NCBI GenBank assembly: GCA_030145325.1
Contig: JAQYVW010000032.1
Coordinates: 1 to 33,882 of the forward strand
DNA: 33,882 bases
Reading direction: 5' to 3'
Source of the DNA: Desulfurivibrionaceae bacterium
Lineage (GTDB): Bacteria > Desulfobacterota > Desulfobulbia > Desulfobulbales > UBA5123
The translations under genes and the position numbers were made by a program. Position 1 is the stretch's first letter. Each line of letters opens with the position of its first letter. The notes below the pieces were generated by a model. It did no database searches, was not told where the DNA came from, and was given only the letters and a program-made list of their open reading frames with translations. This document shows, piece by piece, positions 24,048 to 32,284 of the stretch.

Positions 24048-26039
24048 CTACTTTCTAATCCCCTTACTGCCTTCAACCAGAGAATCAACCACTGACGGAT
24101 CGGCCAGGGTGGAGGTATCACCGAAGTCATGTTCCTCGGTTTGCCCAGCGGCGATCTTGCGCAGGATGCGGCGCATGATCTTGCCGCTCCTGGTTTTAGG
24201 CAAGCCATCCGAGAATTGAAGAAACTCAGGGGTGGCGATGGGGCCAATCTCTTTCCGCACATGGGTGCGGAGAGTACCAATCAACTGGTCGTTGATCTCA
24301 ATCCCAGCCTTCATGGTCACAAAGGCATAGATGGTCTGGCCCTTAATTTCATGGGGTGCGCCAACCACTGCCGCCTCAGCCACATCAGCATGTGCTACCA
24401 GGGCGGATTCAATCTCGGCGGTGCCCAAACGATGCCCGGAAACGTTGATCACGTCGTCAAGACGACCCATGATCCAGAAGTAGCCATCCTCGTCGCAACG
24501 AGAGCTATCCTCTGGGTCATAAATCCCCTCAAAGCGGGTGAAATAGGCTTTCTTGTAGCGGGCCGGATCGCCGAACACACCACGCAACATACCAGGCCAA
24601 GGTTTTTTCATCACCAGATGACCGCCCTCGTTGGCCGCAGCCTCGGTACCGTCTTCACGATAGATGGCGGCATCAATTCCGGGCAGAGGCTTAGCGGCCG
24701 ACCCTGGTTTCAGCGAGGTCGCGTAGGGCAGGGCCGAAATCATGATCCCGCCGGTCTCGGTCTGCCACCAAGTATCAACAATGGGAAGTTTGCTCTTGCC
24801 GATATGCTCGTGATACCACATCCACGCTTCCGGGTTGATGGGCTCGCCCACCGAACCCAGAATCCGCAGGGATGAGAGATCATGCTTCTGAGTCCACTGG
24901 GTTCCTTCCCGCATCAAGGCACGGATCACGGTGGGAGCGGTGTAAAAGATATCCACCTTAAACTTCTCGACAATCTGCCAGAAGCGATCTGGGCCGGGGT
25001 AGGATGGCACGCCCTCAAACATCACCGAGGTAGCGCCCATGGCCAGCGGCCCATAGAGAATATAGCTATGACCGGTGATCCAGCCGATATCGGCGGTACA
25101 CCAGTAAACATCGTTATCCTTGATATCAAACACACACTGCATGGTATGCGCTGCATAGGTGAGATAACCGCCGGTGGTGTGCACCACCCCCTTGGGCTTG
25201 CCGGTGGAACCGGAGGTGTAAAGAATGAAAAGGATATCCTCGGCATCCATGGACTCAGGTGGGCAATCGGCGTTGATATCGTCAGCACCCATGGCCTCAT
25301 GCCACCAAACATCACGGTCGTTCATCGCCACCTCGTTGCCGCCACGCTTGACCACCACGCAATGCTCAACGGAAGGACACTCGGCCAAGGCCATGTCAGC
25401 ATTGGGCTTCAAAGGAATGGTCTTCCCGGCCCGGATGACGGCGTCAGCAGTAACCGCCACCTTGGCCTCACAATCCTGCACCCGACTCTTGAAACTCTGG
25501 GCTGAGAAACCGGCAAAAACCACGCTATGGATAGCGCCGATGCGGGTACAAGCCAGCAAGGTAATGGCCAATTCCGGCACCATGGGCAGATAAACCGCCA
25601 CTCGATCACCCTTCTTGACCCCCATCTTTTTCAATACATTGGCGAAGCGGCAGACCTCGGTATGAAGCATCTGATAGGTGTAAACCTTGACATCATCCTC
25701 AGGCTCGCCCTGCCAGATCAAGGCTGCCTTGTTGCGGCGGCCATCGGTGAGATGGCGGTCAAGGCAGTTGGCGGAGACATTGAGCTTACCACCCTTGAAC
25801 CATTCAATCTTAGGCGTGATCATATCCGCCTCAAGAACCTTGTCCCATTTCTTATCCCAGGAGAGTAACTCCTCGGCACGCTCGCCCCAGTAACCTTCCG
25901 GGTCATCCATGGAACGCTGGTAATGGGCTTCGTACTCCGCCATGTTTTTGATATAGGCCTGATCCTGCCCTTGCACCGGGGGTGCAAAAAGCCGTTGTTC
26001 TGTGGATAAACTTTCAATTTTATTTTCTTCTGTACCCAT
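24048..26039 (-). CDS. acs: Acetyl-CoA synthetase, AMP-forming
   Basis: A 663-residue enzyme that activates acetate with ATP to acetyl-AMP and then acetyl-CoA. Family motifs in order are [11 protein letters not shown] (274-284, phosphate loop), TWWQTETGG (423-431), [20 protein letters not shown] (525-544) and PKTRSGK (614-620). K620 is the lysine acetylated by Pat-type enzymes in other bacteria. The segment that usually reads YxxGDxAR is here YDPEDSSR (507-514). The key Asp is kept but neighbours differ. The ATG at 26039 is preferred over a longer frame from 26144 because GGAGGAAG precedes it and the resulting length (about 650) is normal for the family. It is convergent with the Bat operon and divergent from mltA. 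Confidence 0.95.
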   Translation of the reverse strand: MGTEENKIESLSTEQRLFAPPVQGQDQAYIKNMAEYEAHYQRSMDDPEGYWGERAEELLSWDKKWDKVLEADMITPKIEWFKGGKLNVSANCLDRHLTDGRRNKAALIWQGEPEDDVKVYTYQMLHTEVCRFANVLKKMGVKKGDRVAVYLPMVPELAITLLACTRIGAIHSVVFAGFSAQSFKSRVQDCEAKVAVTADAVIRAGKTIPLKPNADMALAECPSVEHCVVVKRGGNEVAMNDRDVWWHEAMGADDINADCPPESMDAEDILFILYTSGSTGKPKGVVHTTGGYLTYAAHTMQCVFDIKDNDVYWCTADIGWITGHSYILYGPLAMGATSVMFEGVPSYPGPDRFWQIVEKFKVDIFYTAPTVIRALMREGTQWTQKHDLSSLRILGSVGEPINPEAWMWYHEHIGKSKLPIVDTWWQTETGGIMISALPYATSLKPGSAAKPLPGIDAAIYREDGTEAAANEGGHLVMKKPWPGMLRGVFGDPARYKKAYFTRFEGIYDPEDSSRCDEDGYFWIMGRLDDVINVSGHRLGTAEIESALVAHADVAEAAVVGAPHEIKGQTIYAFVTMKAGIEINDQLIGTLRTHVRKEIGPIATPEFLQFSDGLPKTRSGKIMRRILRKIAAGQTEEHDFGDTSTLADPSVVDSLVEGSKGIRK

Positions 26040-26136
26040 TACTTCCTCCGTGTCGGATGTTGTTCGAGATTGCTCAACAGGATAATTTCTTTTCAGGCAA
26101 TAAAGATGACGGCTTAACAATTCCGCCCCGCAACGC

Positions 26137-26154
26137 CAGAACACCGATGTTCTG
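26137..26154. promoter_or_regulatory. Operator-like dyad upstream of acs
   Basis: CAGAACA (26137-26143) and TGTTCTG (26148-26154) are exact inverted repeats with a four-base spacer, centred about 106 bases before the acs ATG. The size and symmetry fit a homodimeric repressor or activator site. The cognate regulator is unknown. Confidence 0.4.
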
Positions 26155-26437
26155 TTAGAATTTACCTATATACCGAAATTCCTATCTAGCCATCCTGGTG
26201 TTTGTTCATTGCCCCGCAAAGGATAGTCTACCTTTCAGTGGTATCAATTTGAGGAAGAGAAGGTCAAGGCAAAACTACACAATTATTTCTTGGCTCGCAA
26301 AAAAGACGATTAAGCAGAAGTAGGTCACCGCACAGTAACAAGGACAAGATGGGTGCCAACCAGCAAGATATATTGCATATCTTTTTTACTGGAAATTGGC
26401 TGTAAATCAGCTAGCATATATAAAATATAGGTGACAG

Positions 26438-26606
26438 CTCACAGGGTACCTATATTTGCTGCGTTAGCGCCCTGCTCACATACCAAGGTATATCGGAGTC
26501 TCCCTTCGGTGGCTTATCTGTTCGCAGGACCATGCCAAGCATCTCCGGTACCATGCAAACAGGTACTGCTACGGGTATCGAGGGAATAAGCTCCCTACCC
26601 TGTGAG
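26438..26606. repeat. Structured intergenic element with 11-bp inverted ends
   Basis: CTCACAGGGTA (26438-26448) and its exact complement TACCCTGTGAG (26596-26606) enclose about 147 bases. These contain smaller stems such as ATACC/GGTAT (near 26478-26490) and AGGGA/TCCCT (near 26581-26595). The internal text, with TTTGCTGCGTTAGCGCCCTG and CTCCCTTCGG, resembles abundant but poorly characterised dispersed repeats I have seen in proteobacterial intergenic regions. This resemblance is from memory and unverified. No reading frame is apparent. Confidence 0.6.
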
Positions 26607-26657
26607 TAGTTACAAATTAAGTTCAACTACCTTTTAATTGCTAAACACAGGTTTCAA

Positions 26658-27788
26658 ATGACTGTACGGCTTCCGGTGTTCGGTGCGACATTTCTATTTT
26701 GCTTGCTGCTGCTTTCACCCCTCACCGGCAGCGCAGAACCGACAGCTCTCACCGACGACCTGTCCGCCGCTTCGCTCCGCCAGGCGGTGAGCCACAGTAT
26801 TAACTACCTCCGGCGGCAACCAAAGGAACGAACCATCAAACTTTGTAACGGTCTCTACAGCAGCGGCTGGTTACTGGAATCGTTGCAAAGTTTTTCCGCT
26901 CTGCTGCAAAAACATGGCCACACCAGCCCCGAATTTAGGCAACAAGTCCGGCAGCAATTTACCATCTGCGCTGCAGCCAGCGATGAAAAGTTGTTGATCA
27001 CCGGCTATTACGAACCGGAAGTTATGGGCAGTTTGACTAGAACCTCCACCTACCGCTACCCCTTGTACCGGGTTCCCGCCGATCTGGTTAAGCGCAACGG
27101 TCACCTCGGACGGATCAGCAACGGCAAACTTATCCCCTACTGGAGTCGACAACAGCTTACAGAGGGAAACCAACTTAAAGGGCTCGAACTGGTCTATCTC
27201 TCCAGCCCCCTAGATTGTTTTATCCTGCACGTGCAGGGCTCAGGACAGATCCGCTTGCCAGACGGGAACTTGCGCCGGGTACATTTTGCCGCCAAAAACG
27301 GTCGCCCCTATCGCAGTATCGGGCGGCTGCTGGTCGATGAGGGAAAAATGGAGCTTGCGGAGGTAACCATGCCCTCTATTCGCGCCTACCTTGCTGCTCA
27401 TCCTGAAGAGGTTGAACGTATTTTGTACTATAACCAATCGTTTATCTTCTTTAACTGGGGCGAAGAAGAGCAAAACCCGGCGGGAAGCCTCGGCGAGCCC
27501 CTTACCGCCGGACGTTCGGTGGCCCTGGATCAGCGCCGCTACCCGGCCGGAGCGCTGGGGTATCTGCGCTCGCAAAAACCAGGACTTGACAACATGGGTC
27601 GGATAACGGAATGGTTACCCATGGGCCGTTTCATTCTCAACCAAGATAGCGGCTCGGCAATCAAAGGCAACAACCGCCTGGATCTCTTCTGGGGCTCGGG
27701 CCCCTACGCGGAAATCGCCGCCGGCAACATGAAGCAATCCGGCCAACTCTATTTTTTGATAAAAAAACAGCGCCAAGCTGACAACTAA
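26658..27788 (+). CDS. mltA: MltA-type lytic transglycosylase
   Basis: A 376-residue enzyme that cleaves glycan strands with formation of 1,6-anhydro-MurNAc. A signal peptide (about 1-26, ending GSA/EP) is followed by the MltA domain (ITGYYEPEV near 115; YLSSPLDCFILHVQGSG near 175). A C-terminal 3D (double-psi beta-barrel) domain contains the catalytic Asp, D330 in NQDSGSAIKG, followed by RLDLFWGSG. Unlike E. coli MltA there is no Cys lipobox at the signal cleavage site, so it is probably soluble in the periplasm. AGGT lies about six bases before the ATG. The PilT-type gene starts 14 bases after the stop. Confidence 0.92.
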   Translation: MTVRLPVFGATFLFCLLLLSPLTGSAEPTALTDDLSAASLRQAVSHSINYLRRQPKERTIKLCNGLYSSGWLLESLQSFSALLQKHGHTSPEFRQQVRQQFTICAAASDEKLLITGYYEPEVMGSLTRTSTYRYPLYRVPADLVKRNGHLGRISNGKLIPYWSRQQLTEGNQLKGLELVYLSSPLDCFILHVQGSGQIRLPDGNLRRVHFAAKNGRPYRSIGRLLVDEGKMELAEVTMPSIRAYLAAHPEEVERILYYNQSFIFFNWGEEEQNPAGSLGEPLTAGRSVALDQRRYPAGALGYLRSQKPGLDNMGRITEWLPMGRFILNQDSGSAIKGNNRLDLFWGSGPYAEIAAGNMKQSGQLYFLIKKQRQADN

Positions 27789-27802
27789 CAACGAGGACAG
27801 TT

Positions 27803-28984
27803 ATGAGACAACCGGAAATCGATTATTGGATCACCAGCATGCTGGAAACCTACGGCAATGTTTCCGACCTCAACATCACAGTGGGAAAACCCCTCCAGGT
27901 CGAATCATCAGGGCAATTGGTGCCGGTGCAGGTGCAGCCGGAGGTTAAGAAACTAACCCCCTTCCAGGCCGAAGCCTTTGCCCTCAACATCATCGGCAGT
28001 GACCCCCGCCTGCTGGACGATCTGGTCACCCACGGTTCCTGCGATCTCTCATACTGGCTGGGACACAAAGCCCGCTTCCGAGTCAATGTCTTCTCCCAGA
28101 AAACCAACCTCTCCACTGTCCTCCGAAAGCTGGAAACCACCATCCCCACCTTGCAGGATCTCAGGATGCCTGATGTCTTCCACAAGATGGCGGAAGAAAA
28201 AAATGGCTTGATCCTGGTCACTGGCGCCACCGGTTCCGGTAAATCAACCACCCTGGCCGCCCTCTTGGACAAGGTCAATAAGGAGAAATCGGTTCACACC
28301 GTTACCTTGGAAGACCCCATCGAGTATGTCCATCCCCATCGCAAAGCAACCTTTAACCAGCGCGAGTTGGGCAATGACTTTGACTCCTTTTCCTCCGGCC
28401 TCCGCGCCGCCCTCCGCCAAGCGCCCAAGATTATTCTGGTTGGCGAGATGCGTGACCGGGAAACCATGGAAATCGGTCTTTCCGCTGCCGAAACCGGCCA
28501 TCTAGTGATGAGTACCCTCCATACCGTGGACGCTGGCCAGACCATCAACCGAATCCTCGGCATGTTTGACCAAGAAGAGCAGGATCAGGTCCGCAACCGC
28601 TTGGTGGATACCATCCGCTGGGTTGTCTGCCAACGATTACTGCCCAAGATCGGCGGCGGGCGGGTGGCAGCTCTGGAAATCATGGGGATGAATCTGCGGG
28701 TGAAAGATTTGATCGCCAACGGCGAAACCGAGGATAAAACCTTCTACGGTGTCATCGAAGACGGCTCCGCCCACGGGATGATGACCTTTGATCAACACAT
28801 GTTGCAACTGTTTGACCAAGGGCTGATCACCGAAGAAACCGCCATGGGCTACTGCAGCCGCAAGAGCGCAGTGGGCCGTGGTCTCGACCGGATCAAAGCG
28901 GAGCGCGGCGAATCCACCACCGGGATCACCGGCCTGGCCATGGATCAAAAAAAGGAAGAAGAAAACCCCTTTGGTCGTCGCTAG
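27803..28984 (+). CDS. PilT/PilU-type retraction ATPase
   Basis: A 393-residue secretion-superfamily ATPase of the type IV pilus retraction group. Motifs in order are Walker A GATGSGKST (141-149), Asp box LEDPIEY (169-175), Walker B ILVGEMRD (211-218) with catalytic E215, and His box GHLVMSTLHT (232-241). An Arg-rich C-terminal part follows, with the AIRNLI-type segment replaced by VKDLIANGE. The N-terminal PAS-like domain of PilT is present (about 1-105). It is slightly longer than E. coli-type PilT (about 345), with a charged tail of about 30 residues, nearer to PilU. GAGGA lies about six bases before the ATG. No other pilus genes are in the window. The next gene is a zinc-ribbon protein. 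Confidence 0.9.
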   Translation: MRQPEIDYWITSMLETYGNVSDLNITVGKPLQVESSGQLVPVQVQPEVKKLTPFQAEAFALNIIGSDPRLLDDLVTHGSCDLSYWLGHKARFRVNVFSQKTNLSTVLRKLETTIPTLQDLRMPDVFHKMAEEKNGLILVTGATGSGKSTTLAALLDKVNKEKSVHTVTLEDPIEYVHPHRKATFNQRELGNDFDSFSSGLRAALRQAPKIILVGEMRDRETMEIGLSAAETGHLVMSTLHTVDAGQTINRILGMFDQEEQDQVRNRLVDTIRWVVCQRLLPKIGGGRVAALEIMGMNLRVKDLIANGETEDKTFYGVIEDGSAHGMMTFDQHMLQLFDQGLITEETAMGYCSRKSAVGRGLDRIKAERGESTTGITGLAMDQKKEEENPFGRR

Positions 28985-29047
28985 AGGGTGTCTTGAAAAA
29001 CTTGCCATGCCTTGCGCATGTTATCATTGTCACCGGAGGAAGAAATT

Positions 29048-29839
29048 ATGATCTCGCAATGTCCGCATTGTCATAACGATATCAAACTTAATGAAGCGCA
29101 ACAGGCCAAGGTGGATCAGGCTTTGGCCGCTTTGACCTTGGGCAAAACCCTCAAAATAGGCTGCCCCCACTGCAAGACCCCCATTGAAATGACGTCGGAC
29201 GGGCGCACCATCGGTGGCGAGGTCATGGCCGACCTGCTCGGCACCGAACAAGATGACGACCACACCTTGCCGCCGGGTGGCAATGAACTGCTAGAAAAAG
29301 CCAAGTCCGAAAACAACCAACAGGTCAAGCCTCCCCCGGAAGCTCCCCATCCGCCCGATGTCAGCTGGCTGGCCAGCGGCGAACTCAGTGAAAAAGCGGT
29401 GGTTTCCGATATCCCCATGGCTTTGATCCTTATGAAGGAAGGAAAAATGCGCGAACAGGTGGTCAAGGCCTTTGAGTCACGCAATTACATGCCGGTATTC
29501 AAAAATTCCGCCGAGGAGGCCATTGAAGAGATGCGCTTCACCGACTATGCGGCAGTGGCCTTACACAGCAGTTACGAGGGCGCCAACCTAGACGGCTCGC
29601 TATTCCATGAACACATGGGTGAAATGGGAATGAGCAAACGCCGCTACATGTTCTATCTGCTCATCGGCCCCGAATTCCGCACCCTTTACGATCTAGAAGC
29701 GCTGGCATTAAGCGCCAATCTCACCGTTAACGAAAACGACGTCCAGTATATCGACACCATCCTCACCAAAGGGTTGCGCTCCTATGAGGAATTATTCGGC
29801 CCCTACCTGAAGGCTCTGAAGGAACATGGCAAGCGATAA
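29048..29839 (+). CDS. Zinc-ribbon protein with receiver-like domain
   Basis: A 263-residue cytoplasmic protein. The N-terminus carries a zinc ribbon with C5-x2-C8 and C39-x2-C42 (both CPHC), related to the MJ0042/zinc-ribbon type. A Pro-rich linker (about 70-115) leads to an alpha/beta domain (about 125-225) whose pattern resembles a response-regulator receiver fold. The elements seen are PMALILMKEG, FESRNYMPVFKNSAEEAIEE and DYAAVALHS, but the paired acidic residues and the phospho-acceptor Asp are not evident. GGAGGAA precedes the ATG at 29048 by about six bases; an earlier ATG at 29012 lacks such a site. It follows the PilT-type gene by 63 bases and ends at a strong terminator, so the two are probably one operon. 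I do not recognise a named family. Confidence 0.75.
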   Translation: MISQCPHCHNDIKLNEAQQAKVDQALAALTLGKTLKIGCPHCKTPIEMTSDGRTIGGEVMADLLGTEQDDDHTLPPGGNELLEKAKSENNQQVKPPPEAPHPPDVSWLASGELSEKAVVSDIPMALILMKEGKMREQVVKAFESRNYMPVFKNSAEEAIEEMRFTDYAAVALHSSYEGANLDGSLFHEHMGEMGMSKRRYMFYLLIGPEFRTLYDLEALALSANLTVNENDVQYIDTILTKGLRSYEELFGPYLKALKEHGKR

Positions 29840-29861
29840 TGGCTTTCGTCCCCACCAACCC

Positions 29862-29900
29862 AAAAGGCCGGGATGCGTTTTAACGCAACCGGCCTTTTTT
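29862..29900 (+). terminator. Intrinsic terminator after the PilT/zinc-ribbon pair
   Basis: AAAAGGCCGG (29862-29871) pairs exactly with CCGGCCTTTT (29889-29898), followed by more T. A nested stem TGCGTT/AACGCA lies inside. The leading A-run may allow it to act for the minus-strand recQ transcript as well. Confidence 0.82.
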
Positions 29901-29975
29901 ATCTGATCCCCACGCCAACCATCTTCCGGTCTCAAAAGACAATTACCGAGGCAAAAAAATGGTTTTCTCCTCTCA

Positions 29976-31781
29976 TCAATCCCCTTGCTCACGATAGTTG
30001 CGGATCTCATCAAGGAAGGCTGGCCCGTAACGCTTGAGCTTACTGGCGCCAACCCCGTGAATGGCCTGAAACGATTCGTTATCGGTGGGCAGTGCCGCCG
30101 ACATTTCCGCCAACGAGGCATCACTGAAAACCACAAAGGGCGGCACCCCGGCCGCATCAGCCAGTGCTTTGCGTAGTACCCGCAGCCGTCCGAACAACTC
30201 CTGATCGTAATCGATGGCCCCAACCTTGCGCCGCACCTTCTTTACCGCCTTCGCCGGTCGCACTCTGGGTGCTGCCATGGCCAGGGACTGTTCCCCACGC
30301 AACAAGGGCCAAGCCGCATCGGTGAGCTTCAGCACCGAATAGTTACCCACATCCTGGTCAAGAAAATCATGATGAACCAGATGCCGCAGCACGGCCGACC
30401 AATATTCCTGGCTCTGCGCCGCGCCGATCCCGTAGGTGCTCAAGCGGTCATGGCCCAGTTGCTTTATCCGCTCCTTGCCGGAACCACGCAGAACATCAAC
30501 CACATGCCCCACCCCAAACCGCTGCCCCACCCGATAGACACAAGATAACGCCTTCCTGGCATCCTCGGTAACATCAAGCATCTGCGGCGGATCAAGACAG
30601 ATATCGCAGTTGCCGCAATCCTCTACCAGACGGTCCCCAAAATAACCAAGGAGAATCCGCCGCCGACAACTTGCCGCCTCGGCAAAACCCACCATGGCGT
30701 TCAATTTATGCAGCTCGATGCGTTTCCGCTCTGGATTGCCGGATTTTTCAATCAACCCGCGCGCCACCGCCACATCACCGTAGCCTAAGAGCAGCAGGGC
30801 CTCGGCCGCCAGCCCGTCTCGCCCAGCGCGGCCGGTTTCCTGATAATAACTTTCAATATTCTTGGGGATATCGTAATGAACCACGTAACGGATATTGGAT
30901 TTGTCGATACCCATCCCGAAAGCCACCGTGGCGACAATCACCCGGAGGTCATCACGCTGAAAATCATCCTGCACCCGTTTTCGTTCTCCGGCAGGAAGCC
31001 CGGCATGGTAAGAAGCGGCAGCCACCCCTGCTTTCTGAAGTTTCCCGGCCACCTCCTCCACCCGTTTTCGACTCAGGCAATAGATTATCCCTGCCTCATC
31101 ACCATGATTGGCAAGAAAAGCCGACAACTGAACAAAGGGTTTCTTCTTATCCAGCACCGAATAACGGATATTGGGCCGGTCAAAGCCAGACACATACTGC
31201 TTGGCACGATCCAGCCCCAAACGCTGGAGGATATCCTGACGGGTATGAGACTCAGCAGTGGCGGTGAGAGCGATGAGAGGAATCTGCGGAAAGACCTCCC
31301 GCAAACGGCCAAGCTTACAGTACTCAGGGCGGAAATCATGCCCCCACTGAGAAACACAATGCGCTTCATCAATGGCAAAAAGGGAGATGGGAATATCGGC
31401 CAGCCGGGTCAGAAACTCATCACCGAGCAACCGTTCCGGAGCGATATAGAGGAGATCAAGCTCGCCGGCATGGAGCTTGGCCAACACCTGCCGCGCCTCT
31501 TTACTCTTCAACGACGAGTTATAAAAGGCAGCCCGCACCCCGCAGCCCAGCAAGGCATCCACCTGATCCTGCATCAAGGAGATAAGGGGCGAAACGACAA
31601 TCCCCACCCCCTCTCGATGCAGGGCCGGGATCTGATAGCAGAGCGACTTACCGCCCCCGGTGGGCATCAGGACAAAGGCATCTTCACCGTTGATCAGCCC
31701 TTGGATAACCTCGCCCTGTAGGGGCCGAAAGGAGTGGTAGCCGAAGATATTCTGGAGACTGGCCAGGAGCGTAGCGTTCAT
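29976..31781 (-). CDS. recQ: RecQ DNA helicase
   Basis: A 601-residue ATP-dependent 3'-5' DNA helicase for recombination and fork repair. Visible parts are Walker A TGGGKSLC (41-48), the DEAH box with the RecQ-specific aromatic-rich loop (DEAHCVSQWGHDFRPEY, 138-154) and the helicase C-domain motif QETGRAGRDGL (about 318-328). The zinc-binding cluster has Cys in ASCRR and DCGNCDIC (about 370-400), followed by an RQC winged-helix region. A C-terminal HRDC domain (about 525-597; IHGVGASKLKRYG) completes it. This is the complete, canonical bacterial architecture. A small Cys protein lies 61 bases upstream on the same strand. The ATG at 31781 has no strong ribosome binding site. Confidence 0.96.
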   Translation of the reverse strand: MNATLLASLQNIFGYHSFRPLQGEVIQGLINGEDAFVLMPTGGGKSLCYQIPALHREGVGIVVSPLISLMQDQVDALLGCGVRAAFYNSSLKSKEARQVLAKLHAGELDLLYIAPERLLGDEFLTRLADIPISLFAIDEAHCVSQWGHDFRPEYCKLGRLREVFPQIPLIALTATAESHTRQDILQRLGLDRAKQYVSGFDRPNIRYSVLDKKKPFVQLSAFLANHGDEAGIIYCLSRKRVEEVAGKLQKAGVAAASYHAGLPAGERKRVQDDFQRDDLRVIVATVAFGMGIDKSNIRYVVHYDIPKNIESYYQETGRAGRDGLAAEALLLLGYGDVAVARGLIEKSGNPERKRIELHKLNAMVGFAEAASCRRRILLGYFGDRLVEDCGNCDICLDPPQMLDVTEDARKALSCVYRVGQRFGVGHVVDVLRGSGKERIKQLGHDRLSTYGIGAAQSQEYWSAVLRHLVHHDFLDQDVGNYSVLKLTDAAWPLLRGEQSLAMAAPRVRPAKAVKKVRRKVGAIDYDQELFGRLRVLRKALADAAGVPPFVVFSDASLAEMSAALPTDNESFQAIHGVGASKLKRYGPAFLDEIRNYREQGD

Positions 31782-31842
31782 GATCGACCGGGCAGATTGC
31801 TAGCAATAACCGTGGCAGGATTCTGCCCACAAACAAGCCAGC

Positions 31843-32034
31843 TCATTCTTCCTCACCCCTTGCCTGCACCCGCGCCAGCCGCTCTTCTTCCAGTTTGTCG
31901 ATGCGCGCCTGCAACTCTTCACTGAGCGCCATCCGCCCTTCCAGAACACAGCCGGGGCGACCGGGGATACACTCACTATGGAGCTTCGTACACTGATCGG
32001 TGCCAATCTCAAAATTCTTGCAATAAAAAGTCAT
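31843..32034 (-). CDS. Small 4-Cys protein with coiled-coil tail (63 aa)
   Basis: A 63-residue protein with four Cys in the first half (C5, C15, C22, C29; spacing 9, 6, 6) and a charged Leu/Glu/Arg-rich helix in the second half (about 34-60) likely to form a coiled coil. AGGAAGGTGAG lies about nine bases before the ATG. There is no signal peptide. The Cys spacing could hold a zinc ion or an iron-sulfur cluster, or form disulfides, but nothing decides between these. It precedes recQ on the same strand, with mltG 250 bases upstream. I do not recognise a named family. The clean start, stop and biased composition support a real gene. Confidence 0.62.
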   Translation of the reverse strand: MTFYCKNFEIGTDQCTKLHSECIPGRPGCVLEGRMALSEELQARIDKLEEERLARVQARGEEE

Positions 32035-32284
32035 TTTTACTATCTCACCTTCCTAAAATCTCGCCTGCCGAAACTAATCGTGCCCAGCCTAATCTTCCAA
32101 TTATATACCCGATATTCATTTTTCTCGGGACTGCAAAAACCTCTACTCCCCCCAACCACCGGAACCAACACCACCCCGCTGCGGGCGGTGACGGGTTACC
32201 ACCAACCACTGGAGATTAGAGGATATGGGCAAGATCATCTTTGCCGGTGGCGCGTTTTACAAAAAAAACACCACCCAACAGCCC

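Larger units (their letters stand above)
26040..26657. other. 618-bp intergenic region between acs and mltA
   Basis: This divergent region has no convincing gene. It holds a dyad (26137-26154) and a repeat element with inverted ends (26438-26606), both listed separately. A weak AT-rich stem (AAGATAT with ATATCTT, 26375-26393, followed by TTTT) is also present. The ribosome binding site AGGT for mltA lies near 26648. No clear sigma70 pair could be assigned to either gene. Confidence 0.5.

Noticed and set aside
24129-25505. Two long plus-strand frames opposite acs
   Set aside because: Antisense shadows of a well-conserved acs gene; no domain features.
26375-26393. AT-rich stem followed by T-run, possible terminator
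   Set aside because: The stem is only A/T pairs apart from two G-C pairs and no gene ends nearby on the plus strand.
30671-31721. Plus-strand frames opposite recQ
   Set aside because: Antisense shadows; recQ motifs are complete on the minus strand.
32170-32200. GC-rich hairpin downstream of mltG on the minus strand
   Set aside because: No T-run follows on the minus strand, so an intrinsic terminator is not supported.
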